Assembly (NCBI GenBank): GCA_035532935.1
Contig: DATKQE010000118.1
Span: 62,001 to 126,000, forward strand
Length of the DNA: 64,000 nucleotides
From: DATJLY01 sp035532935
GTDB lineage: Bacteria; Pseudomonadota; Alphaproteobacteria; ATCC43930; CGMCC-115725
Reading direction: 5' to 3'
This document shows, one piece after another, positions 26,598-33,932 of this stretch; position 1 is the stretch's first letter, and every line of letters begins with the position of its first letter. The position numbers and the translations under genes are program-made. A model generated the notes under the pieces. The model was not told where the DNA came from, did no database searches, and saw nothing but the letters and a program-made list of their open reading frames with translations.

Positions 26598-27296
26598 GTG
26601 GCGATCACGATCCTCAGCAGCAACGCGATGGCCGGCGTGCTGCGCGTCGTTGGTCCGCGGTTCGAGCGCGCGAGCGGCGCGGAACTGGTCATCCGTTACG
26701 CGACGACGGCGACGCTGGCGCTGGAGATCGCGTCCGGCGCCAGCGTCGATGTCGCGCTCCTCACTGCCGCCGGCATCGAGCGGCTGATGAAGCTGGGGCG
26801 GATCGTCGGCGGATCGTCGGCCGTCATCGGCCGCTCGGGCGTCGGCATCGCCGTGCGCGCCGGGGCGGCGCGGCCCGATATCACCACGCCGGAGGCCCTG
26901 ACGCGGGTGCTGCGCGAGGCGCCGTCGGTGGCCTATACGACCGAGGGCGCGAGCGGCCTGCATTTCGTCTCGGTGCTGCGGCGGCTCGGCCTTGAGGCGG
27001 CCGTGACCGCCAAGGCGCGGACGCGTCCCGGCGGCCTCATCGCCGAACTGGTCGCGCGTGGCGAGGCGGCGCTCGCGGTACAGCAGATCGGCGAACTGCT
27101 AGCCGTCCCCGGCGTCGACTATGTTGGCCCGCTGCCGCCGCCGCTGCAGGAATATACGGTGTTCGCCGCCGGCATCGGCACGGCCTCGCAGGACCAGGCG
27201 GCGGCACGCGGGTTGATCGCGGCGCTGGCCGCGCCCGACGCCGCACCGGTCATTGCCGCGCTGGGGATGGAGCCCGCCGGGCGCTGGGACCCGTAG
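26598..27296 (+). CDS. ModA-like extracellular-type solute-binding domain protein without a signal peptide
   Basis: 232 residues from a GTG at 26598, three bases after the holA stop codon. The sequence has the ModA/SBP_bac_11 pattern: LSSNAMAGVLRVVGPRFERA at the start, VDVALLTAAGIERLMKLG, then SGVGIAVRAGA and a late QQIGELLAVPGVDYVGPLP. The usual binding-protein leader is absent, since the first strand starts at residue 3. It therefore looks cytoplasmic, unless an upstream start was lost. Known relatives are annotated only as substrate-binding domain proteins. It stands 446 bases before a molybdenum hydroxylase gene, so a role linked to molybdate is an inference from context. Confidence 0.75.
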   Translation: MAITILSSNAMAGVLRVVGPRFERASGAELVIRYATTATLALEIASGASVDVALLTAAGIERLMKLGRIVGGSSAVIGRSGVGIAVRAGAARPDITTPEALTRVLREAPSVAYTTEGASGLHFVSVLRRLGLEAAVTAKARTRPGGLIAELVARGEAALAVQQIGELLAVPGVDYVGPLPPPLQEYTVFAAGIGTASQDQAAARGLIAALAAPDAAPVIAALGMEPAGRWDP

Positions 27297-27394
27297 CCGC
27301 TCCCAGCGCGGCGCCGCGTGACCTGGATCAAGGCGGGGTTATTGCGGTCGTGCCAAGGTGCGGTCGTCACGCGCCGAGATGTGCGGAGGATGTG

Positions 27395-27601
27395 ATGGAA
27401 ACGCCGGAGACGCGCCGCGATCTCGCGCGCAAGTACCGGGCCCTGGCGGAAGTCGGCAACGAAGCCGATCGCGCCTGGCGGCTCAAGCTCGCCGATGCGC
27501 TCGAATGGCGCGCCTATCTGATGGAGCGCGAACAGGCCCTCGGCGGAGCCGGGCCATGGGCTCAGTCGGCGGAGTCGCAACGAGCGAACCGCTACCACTA
27601 A
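27395..27601 (+). CDS. Small hypothetical protein (68 residues)
   Basis: A good GGAGGA at 27385-27390 precedes the ATG. The protein is charged and mostly helical (ETRRDLARKYRALAEVGNEA, then EWRAYLMEREQAL). I do not recognise a family. It lies between the ModA-like gene and a molybdenum hydroxylase gene, each more than 90 bases away, so it may be its own unit. Confidence 0.5.
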   Translation: METPETRRDLARKYRALAEVGNEADRAWRLKLADALEWRAYLMEREQALGGAGPWAQSAESQRANRYH

Positions 27602-27666
27602 AGCCCATCCCGATCGCGTGGAATCGGTGCGCCCTTCGACCGCGCCTCGCGCCGTCGGGCGGCCGG

Positions 27667-27695
27667 TTGCGGGCGGGCCGGTCCTGATCGATAAT
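27667..27695 (+). promoter_or_regulatory. Candidate promoter of the first molybdenum hydroxylase gene
   Basis: -35 TTGCGG (27667-27672), 17-base spacer, -10 GATAAT (27690-27695), giving a start near 27702 and a leader of about 40 bases containing GGGAGGGACAGG before the ATG at 27743. The -10 is one mismatch from consensus; the -35 is two. Confidence 0.4.
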
Positions 27696-27742
27696 GCCGC
27701 TTCGCATACGCCAAACGAGATGGCGGACGGGAGGGACAGGCC

Positions 27743-30073
27743 ATGCAATTCGGCATCGGACAGCCGGTGACGCGCAAGGAAGATCCGCGGTTTCTCACCG
27801 GCCGCGGGCGCTATGTCGCCGATATCGACTTGGCGCATCAGACCTATGCGGTCTTCCTCTATTCGCCGCACGCGCACGCTTCGATCAAATCGATCGACAC
27901 CAAGGCCGCCGCCGCGGCGCCGGGCGTGCTCGCGGTCCTCACCGGCAAGGACTATGTCGCCGAAGGGCTCGGCACGATCGATCCCGAGGCCATGCCCGAG
28001 GACATGGGCGGCCCCAAGGGCTACCGCACCCACCGCATGCCGCTCGCCGTCGATCGCGTGCGCTATGTCGGCGAGCGCGTGGCCGTCGTCATCGCCGCGA
28101 GCGAGGCGCTGGGCCGCGACGCGGCCGAGCTGATCGCGGTCGATTACGAGATTCTGCCGGCGGTGGTCGGCGCGGCCGATGCGGTGAAGCCGGGCGCGCC
28201 GCTCCTTTATGAAGGCGCACCCAACAATATCTCCTTCACCTTGCGCATGGGCAATGGCGATGCCGTCGACCCGGCCTTCGCCAAGGCGCATCACGTCACC
28301 AAGATCGAGCTGTTCAACAACCGCCTCAACGCCTTCACCATGGAGCCGCGCGGCTGCGTTGCCGAATACGACGAGGGCACCGACCGCTTCACGCTCTACA
28401 CCAGCACCCAGAACGTGCATGGCGTGCGCCATCTGCTGAGTCACCAGATCCTGCATGTGCCCGAAAGCCAGATCCGCGTCGTCGCGCGCGATGTCGGCGG
28501 CGGCTTCGGCATGAAGGGTCAAGTCTATTGCGAAGAGGCGGTGGTGGTCTGGGCGGCGCGCAAGGTCGGCCGTCCGGTGAAATGGATCGCCTCGCGCTCG
28601 GAATCGCTCATGGGCGACAATCACGGCCGCGACCAGACCGTGACCGCGGAGCTCGCGCTCGACGCCGCCGGCAAGTTCCTCGCGCTGCGCTGGAGCGGGA
28701 TGCACAATGCCGGCGCCTATATCGAGGGCGCGGGCGTTGTCCCGATCATGTTCTCGCTGCGTCTGGCGCCGACCGTCTACGACATTCCGGCGGTGCTGGT
28801 GACGAGCAGCCTCGTCTTCACCAACACGGCGCCGACCGTGCCCTATCGCGGCGCCGGCCGGCCCGAGGCGGTCTATATCATGGAGCGCCTCGTCGACAAG
28901 GCGGCGCATGAGATGGGGATCGACCAGGCCGAGCTGCGCCGCAGGAACCTCATCGCCAAGGAGGCGATGCCCTATCAGACCAAGACCGGATGGAACTACG
29001 ATACCGGCGACTATGCGACCGCGATGGACAAGTGCCAGGCGCTCGCCGATTGGAAGGGCTATGCCGCGCGCCGCGCGAAGAGTGAATCGGCCGGCAAGCG
29101 GCGCGGCCGCGCCCTCGTCTACTACGTCGACAATACCGGCATCTTCAACGACCGGATGGAGCTGCGCTTCGATCCGACCGGCATCGTGACCATCGTCGCC
29201 GGCACGCTGTCGCACGGCCAGGGCCACGAGACCGCCTATGCGCAGATGGTCAATGAATGGCTGAGCGTGCCGCTCGACAAGATCCGCTTCCTGCAGGCCG
29301 ATACCGACGCGGTCGCGGTCGGCCGCGGCACCTACGGCTCGCGCAGCATGATGGTGGGCGGCAGCGCGCTGCGCGCCGCCGCAGACGATCTCATCGAGCA
29401 CGGCAAGCGCTTCGCTGCGCATTTCATGGAGGCGAACGCCGCCGACATCACCTTCGCCGAAGGCAAGTTCACCATTGCCGGCACCGACAAGGCGATGCCG
29501 CTCCTGCAAGTGGCGGGGATGTCCTACATCCCGATGGGTCTGCCGTCGAAGGAGCTGGGCGTGGGCTTGCAAGGGGTGGGAGCTGCGGCCGCCAATGTCC
29601 CGAGCTTCCCGAACGGCTGTCACATCTGCGAGGTCGAGATCGATCCCGATACCGGCGCGGTCGCGCTCGACCGCTATGCCGTGGTCGACGATATCGGCAC
29701 GGTGATCAACCCGCTCCTGGCCCAGGGCCAGATCCATGGTGGCGTCGTCCAGGGCGCGGGTCAGGCGCTGCTCGAGGACATCATCTATGACCGCGACAGC
29801 GGTCAGCTCATCACCGGCACGGCGATGGATTACGCGGTGCCGCGCGCCGACGTGATCCCGAGCATCGCCGTCGATTTCAGCCCGGTGGCCAGCAAGTCGA
29901 ATCCGCTCGGCGTCAAGGGTGTGGGCGAGGGCGGCACCGTGGCCGCGACGCCCACCGTCATGAACGCCATCGTCGATGCGCTCCGCCCCTTGGGCGTCAC
30001 CGACGTGGCGATGCCGGCGACGGCGGAGCGGGTCTGGCGCGCGATCCACAACGGCCGCCGCGCCGCCGAATAG
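27743..30073 (+). CDS. Xanthine dehydrogenase/CoxL family molybdopterin-binding subunit (1)
   Basis: 776 residues, normal for the large subunit. Begins with GIGQPVTRKEDPRFLTGRGR, standard for the CoxL/aldehyde-oxidase group. Molybdenum cofactor contacts include VGGGFGMKG near residue 251 and PYRGAGRPEAV; catalytic Glu is E729 in GVKGVGEGGT. The active-site loop is the generic RGAGR form, not the Cys-bearing loop of CO dehydrogenase, so CO oxidation is unlikely. The enzyme would hydroxylate an N-heterocycle, aldehyde or similar with water-derived oxygen. The iron-sulfur (small) and FAD (medium) subunits that normally accompany it are not encoded nearby. Confidence 0.93.
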   Translation: MQFGIGQPVTRKEDPRFLTGRGRYVADIDLAHQTYAVFLYSPHAHASIKSIDTKAAAAAPGVLAVLTGKDYVAEGLGTIDPEAMPEDMGGPKGYRTHRMPLAVDRVRYVGERVAVVIAASEALGRDAAELIAVDYEILPAVVGAADAVKPGAPLLYEGAPNNISFTLRMGNGDAVDPAFAKAHHVTKIELFNNRLNAFTMEPRGCVAEYDEGTDRFTLYTSTQNVHGVRHLLSHQILHVPESQIRVVARDVGGGFGMKGQVYCEEAVVVWAARKVGRPVKWIASRSESLMGDNHGRDQTVTAELALDAAGKFLALRWSGMHNAGAYIEGAGVVPIMFSLRLAPTVYDIPAVLVTSSLVFTNTAPTVPYRGAGRPEAVYIMERLVDKAAHEMGIDQAELRRRNLIAKEAMPYQTKTGWNYDTGDYATAMDKCQALADWKGYAARRAKSESAGKRRGRALVYYVDNTGIFNDRMELRFDPTGIVTIVAGTLSHGQGHETAYAQMVNEWLSVPLDKIRFLQADTDAVAVGRGTYGSRSMMVGGSALRAAADDLIEHGKRFAAHFMEANAADITFAEGKFTIAGTDKAMPLLQVAGMSYIPMGLPSKELGVGLQGVGAAAANVPSFPNGCHICEVEIDPDTGAVALDRYAVVDDIGTVINPLLAQGQIHGGVVQGAGQALLEDIIYDRDSGQLITGTAMDYAVPRADVIPSIAVDFSPVASKSNPLGVKGVGEGGTVAATPTVMNAIVDALRPLGVTDVAMPATAERVWRAIHNGRRAAE

Positions 30074-30089
30074 GCGGCGCGCGCAGCGG

Positions 30090-30764
30090 TCATTCCGCCG
30101 CGGCGCCGGCGGCTTCGCGCTCGGGTCTTCCCTCGAGGCCGCGGCGCGCCCGCGCGGCGTTGGGGCCGTCGGGCGGCGGCATGGTGAAGCTCGATTCGAT
30201 GCTGGTGTAATCGAGGTATCCCAGCCGTGCGAGCGGCCGCAGCTTGACCACGTCGATCTTGCCGTCCGGCGTCAGCGCCTCGTCGCTGATGTGCACGCCG
30301 ACGACGCGGCCGATGATCACGCTGTGGCAGTTGTCCTCGATCCGCGCCGGCAGCGTGAGCGAGGAATGCAGCCGGCATTCGAGCTGAACCGGCGACAGCG
30401 CCACGCGCGGCGGCCGCACCAGCCGCGCCGGCACCATCTCGAGCCCGGCGAGCGCCGCCTCGTCGACCTCCGGTGCGACCACGCTCGAGGTGAGGTTCAC
30501 CGCCTCGCGCAGCGCATAGGTCGCCATGTTGATGACGAACTCGCCGGTCTCGTGGATGTTGCGCGCGGTATCGGTGTTCGACCGCGCCGACACCATCACG
30601 TGCGGCGGATCGTAGGACAGGTTCTGGAACTGGCTGAACGGGGCGAGGTTGAGCACGCCCGCGCGACTCAGGCTCGACACCCAGGCGATCGGGCGCGGCA
30701 CGCAGATCGACTTGAAAGGGTTGTACGGCAGCCCGTGATTGTTTTTGTCCGGCTCGTAGAACAT
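30090..30764 (-). CDS. Flavin reductase family protein (FMN-binding split-barrel)
   Basis: 224 residues. Family motifs: PRPIAWVSSLSRAGVLNLAP (24-43), SYDPPHVMVSA and DTARNIHETGEFVINM. These are typical of the flavin reductase-like domain that binds FMN and supplies reduced flavin or acts as a flavoprotein oxygenase partner. Possible partners in the window are the acyl-CoA-dehydrogenase-fold enzyme (11496) and the LLM protein (39307), but neither is adjacent. The stop codon lies 16 bases from the end of the convergent molybdenum hydroxylase gene. Confidence 0.9.
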   Translation of the reverse strand: MFYEPDKNNHGLPYNPFKSICVPRPIAWVSSLSRAGVLNLAPFSQFQNLSYDPPHVMVSARSNTDTARNIHETGEFVINMATYALREAVNLTSSVVAPEVDEAALAGLEMVPARLVRPPRVALSPVQLECRLHSSLTLPARIEDNCHSVIIGRVVGVHISDEALTPDGKIDVVKLRPLARLGYLDYTSIESSFTMPPPDGPNAARARRGLEGRPEREAAGAAAE

Positions 30765-30891
30765 CGTGGCCCTCCTCCGCCCGCACTATGCGCGAGTCCG
30801 CGGCCGGGGTCGATAGGCGGTGCCGTCGTCTCCCTTTTCACCGCGGTGCATCCATAGCAAGATGGAACAGCATCCCTGACGGAGGAACGCG

Positions 30892-31434
30892 ATGAGCAAC
30901 GATGCCGGACCCAGCCGCATTCTCGACATTCCGCCCGACCAGCTCACCGACGAGCAGAAGGCTGGCATCGACGCCGTGGTCGGCGGCCGCGGCCGGCTGC
31001 TCACGCCCTATCGCATCTGGCTTTACAGCCCCAAGCTGATGCGCGCGATGGAGACGCTGGGCACCTATCTCAACAAGGCATCGTCGCTGAGCGAGCGCGA
31101 GGTCGAGCTGGGCATCGTGCTCATCGCCCATCATTGGCACGGCGACTACGTCTTTGCCGCGCACGTCAAGCGCCTCAAGGAGCTGGGCGTCCCCGATGCA
31201 ATCATGGACGCCATCCGCCGCGGCGCGGTGCCCGACCTCACCGATCCGCGCGAGCGCGTGATCTACGACGTCGCCAAGGCGGCGGAACAGCCGGGGCCGG
31301 GTTCGGACGCGCTGTTCGAGCGCGCGACCAAGGTGCTGGGCCGCAACGGCCTCGCCGAGCTGCTGGCGCTGCTCGGCTATTACAGCGCCGTCGCCATGGC
31401 GATGAAGCTGCATCGCGTGCCGGTTCCGACCTGA
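30892..31434 (+). CDS. Carboxymuconolactone decarboxylase/AhpD-fold protein
   Basis: 180 residues with the all-helical AhpD core: SEREVELGIVLIAHHWHGDY followed by FAAHVKRLKELGVP. The redox CxxC of AhpD is absent, so a thiol peroxidase role is unlikely; the His residues fit the decarboxylase-like branch. Divergent from the flavin reductase across 127 bases that include the palindrome CACCGCGGTG (30839-30848). A related but distinct copy lies at 45783-46403. Confidence 0.87.
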   Translation: MSNDAGPSRILDIPPDQLTDEQKAGIDAVVGGRGRLLTPYRIWLYSPKLMRAMETLGTYLNKASSLSEREVELGIVLIAHHWHGDYVFAAHVKRLKELGVPDAIMDAIRRGAVPDLTDPRERVIYDVAKAAEQPGPGSDALFERATKVLGRNGLAELLALLGYYSAVAMAMKLHRVPVPT

Positions 31435-31462
31435 GCGCGCGAACGCCCGGCCGATCGACGGA

Positions 31463-32338
31463 TCAACGACCGCCGCCGCTGCCGGCCGGCGGGAAATTGT
31501 AAAGCTCGGCGGGATTGTCGGCGAAGATGCGGTTGCGGGTGGCCTCGTCGGGCACCCATTCGCCCATGATGTCGACGAGATCGGCGTCGTTCGGCATCGG
31601 CCGGAAATATTGCGGATGCGGCCAGTCCGTGCACCACACCAGGCGATTGGGCGCATGCGCGACGAGCCTGCGGATGATCGCAGCGATATCCGAGAACGGG
31701 AACGTCTCTTGCGCGGAGAAGCGGGGATTGAGCTTGATCCAGCAGCGGCCGGTGTCGAGGCATTGCAGCAGGAACTTGAACGCGGCGCTGTCGGTCCCCT
31801 GACCCGGCGGCACGTGGCCCGCGCGCTCGATGACGAAGCGGCCGGGCGAGGCGAGGATCGTCTTGCGCCGGTTCTCGCCGATGCCGAGGTAATTTGCCGA
31901 CCAGCCGAATTCGTGGACGCGATGGATCATGCGCTCGTCGAGTGCGGGATCGAGCCGCGCCGCAAAGCGCGCGCCGACGACGCCGGCCTTGGTCAGGATT
32001 TCGAGCTCGCGGTCGGTGATCCCCGGCCACGGCGCGATCACCGCGCGCAGCCGGTCCGGAAAGCGCGACAGCCCGTGCAGCGCGAGCTCGTAATTGTGGC
32101 CGTACATCATCGACTGCACCAGCACGCCGCGCGTCAAGCCGAGCCCGTCCTGCATGACGAGCCAGTCCTCGATCGTCGTGTCCTCGAATTCGAGATGGCT
32201 GAAGACGTGGTCCGGCATCAGCGGGAACTGCGACTGCGGGCCGATGAAATGGAAATGCGTATCGCAGGCGCCGGGCGGCAGATGGAGTCTCGGCTTGCGG
32301 TAGTTGCGGTCGATCGGCGGCGATTTCGGGCGTTGCAT
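31463..32338 (-). CDS. Amidohydrolase family protein (2-pyrone-4,6-dicarboxylate hydrolase-like)
   Basis: 291 residues. The start has the metal or substrate motif CDTHFHFIGP (H28, H30), the middle RAVIAPWPGI, and the end VWCTDWPHPQYF with the catalytic Asp. This arrangement is typical of the amidohydrolase-2 group containing LigI-type lactone hydrolases and sulfomuconolactone hydrolase. A role in opening a lactone formed during aromatic ring cleavage is a reasonable inference, strengthened by the divergent fumarylacetoacetase gene 96 bases away. Confidence 0.87.
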   Translation of the reverse strand: MQRPKSPPIDRNYRKPRLHLPPGACDTHFHFIGPQSQFPLMPDHVFSHLEFEDTTIEDWLVMQDGLGLTRGVLVQSMMYGHNYELALHGLSRFPDRLRAVIAPWPGITDRELEILTKAGVVGARFAARLDPALDERMIHRVHEFGWSANYLGIGENRRKTILASPGRFVIERAGHVPPGQGTDSAAFKFLLQCLDTGRCWIKLNPRFSAQETFPFSDIAAIIRRLVAHAPNRLVWCTDWPHPQYFRPMPNDADLVDIMGEWVPDEATRNRIFADNPAELYNFPPAGSGGGR

Positions 32339-32398
32339 GCAGGCTCACCTCCCGCGGTCGAGACTACACGCTCGCCCGGCCGCATTCCATTGTGATAC

Positions 32399-32417
32399 CG
32401 TCGGCGCATCGCCGACG
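32399..32417. promoter_or_regulatory. Perfect palindrome next to the ribosome-binding site of the fumarylacetoacetase gene
   Basis: Arms CGTCGGCG (32399-32406) and CGCCGACG (32410-32417) with a 3-base loop CAT. The second arm abuts GAGGAG (32417-32422), 12 bases before the ATG at 32435. It could be a repressor site in the divergent region or an mRNA hairpin that hides the ribosome-binding site. Confidence 0.35.
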
Positions 32418-32434
32418 AGGAGTTCAGCGCTCCC

Positions 32435-33751
32435 ATGGTCAAGCTCAATGAAACGCACGATCCCAATCGGCGCAGCCTCGTCGCGGCGGCCAATGACCCG
32501 GACACCGATTTCCCGATCCAGAACCTGCCCTTCGGCGTGTTCCGGCGCGGGCACGCGGCGGCGCGCGGCGGCGTCGCCATCGGCGACCGTATCTTCGATC
32601 TCGCCGAAGGGGTGAAGGCGGGGCTGTTCTCGGGCGATGCGGCCGAGGCCGCGCGCGCGGCCTCGGGGCCGACGCTCAACCCGCTGTTCGCGCTGGGGGC
32701 GCGCCATGCCTCGGCGCTGCGCGCGCAGCTCTCCGAGCTGCTGCGCGCCCGCGCGCCCGAGCGCCAGCGCGTCGAAGCCCTCGCCGACCGCCTGCTCGTG
32801 CCGATGAGCGGCGCCATCCTCGAGCTGCCGTGCCGCATCGGCGCCTTCACCGATTTCCTGTGCTCGATCTTCCACGCCGGGCGGATGATCAGCGGCCTGC
32901 CCGAATCGTTCAAATACCTGCCGATCGCCTATAACAGCCGCGCCAGCTCGGTGGTTGTGAGCGGCACGCCGGTGCGCCGGCCCAATGGCGAGTTCCGCCC
33001 GTCCGGCGGCGAGGTGCGCTTCGGGCCCGAGCCGTCGCAGGATTTCGAGCTCGAGCTCGGCGCCTTCATCGCCGCCGGCAATCCGCTCGGCACGCCGCTT
33101 CCCATCGACGGCGCGGCGCGCGAGATCTTCGGCTTCTGCCTCGTCAACGACTGGTCGGCGCGCGGCATCCAGAGCTGGGAAACCCGGCCGCTCGGTCCCT
33201 TCCTCGGCAAGAGCCTGGCGACCACGATCTCGCCCTGGGTGGTGACCGCCGAGGCGCTGGCGCCGTTCCGCTGCGCCGCGTTCAAGCGCGCCGACGGCGA
33301 TCCCAAGCCGCTCCCCCATCTCTACGCCAAGACCGATCAGGAAGAAGGCGGCATCGATCTCGCGATGGAGGCCTATATCCTCACGCCGCGCATGCGCGAG
33401 CGCGGCGTGGCGCCGTCGCGCGTCACCGCTACCAACTTCAAGCACATGTATTGGACCTTCGCGCAGATGGTCGCGCATCACATGAGCAATGGCTGCAATT
33501 TGCAGCCGGGCGATCTCCTGGCGAGCGGCACCTGCTCGGGGCCGAGCGACGACAGCCGCGCCTGCCTCGCCGAGTTGAGCGCGCGCGGCAGCGCCGATAT
33601 TCATCTCGCCAACGGCGAGGTGCGGCGCTATCTCGCCGACGGCGACGAGGTGATCTTCCGCGCGCGGGCCGCCCGCGAGGGCCATATCGCCATCGGCTTC
33701 GGCGAATGCCGCGGCCGGATCGAGCCGGCGGTGCCCTGGCCGGAACGATAG
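32435..33751 (+). CDS. Fumarylacetoacetase (fumarylacetoacetate hydrolase)
   Basis: 438 residues, full length for eukaryote-like FahA rather than the short bacterial FAH fold. Visible: an SH3-like N-terminal domain, FLCSIFHAGRM with the catalytic His, SQDFELELGAFIAAGN holding the metal Glu residues, and NDWSARGIQSWETRPLGPFL plus GKSLATTISPWVV. It splits fumarylacetoacetate into fumarate and acetoacetate, the last step of homogentisate breakdown, or hydrolyses a related acylpyruvate from gentisate. No homogentisate dioxygenase is in the window; a gentisate-dioxygenase-like cupin is at 42139. Confidence 0.92.
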   Translation: MVKLNETHDPNRRSLVAAANDPDTDFPIQNLPFGVFRRGHAAARGGVAIGDRIFDLAEGVKAGLFSGDAAEAARAASGPTLNPLFALGARHASALRAQLSELLRARAPERQRVEALADRLLVPMSGAILELPCRIGAFTDFLCSIFHAGRMISGLPESFKYLPIAYNSRASSVVVSGTPVRRPNGEFRPSGGEVRFGPEPSQDFELELGAFIAAGNPLGTPLPIDGAAREIFGFCLVNDWSARGIQSWETRPLGPFLGKSLATTISPWVVTAEALAPFRCAAFKRADGDPKPLPHLYAKTDQEEGGIDLAMEAYILTPRMRERGVAPSRVTATNFKHMYWTFAQMVAHHMSNGCNLQPGDLLASGTCSGPSDDSRACLAELSARGSADIHLANGEVRRYLADGDEVIFRARAAREGHIAIGFGECRGRIEPAVPWPER

Positions 33752-33932
33752 GGGATACGCACGGGCCGGCCGCAGCTCGGTCTGCTCAGGCGGCTCCGTT
33801 TCCCATTCGATCCGTCTCCCCCCGCTTTGCTGCGGAGAGAGAGGATTCAACGTCGACCGGGCCGGGTTTCAGGGCGTCGGAACTTGCTCTAACATCCGGC
33901 CCGTTCCGGGTGCGCGACGGGGGGAGAAACGC

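Noticed and set aside
27318..27331. FNR-like site GTGAC-CTGG-ATCAA before the 68-residue ORF
   Set aside because: Only one half site is good and no -10 element lies at the distance seen for the three accepted boxes.
27119..30049. Very long open frame on the minus strand opposite the first molybdenum hydroxylase
   Set aside because: Its translation is low-complexity Arg/His/Ala-rich with no family features; it is a shadow of GC-rich codon use in the real gene. The same holds for minus-strand frames at 22398-25055 (opposite leuS) and 34740-36935.
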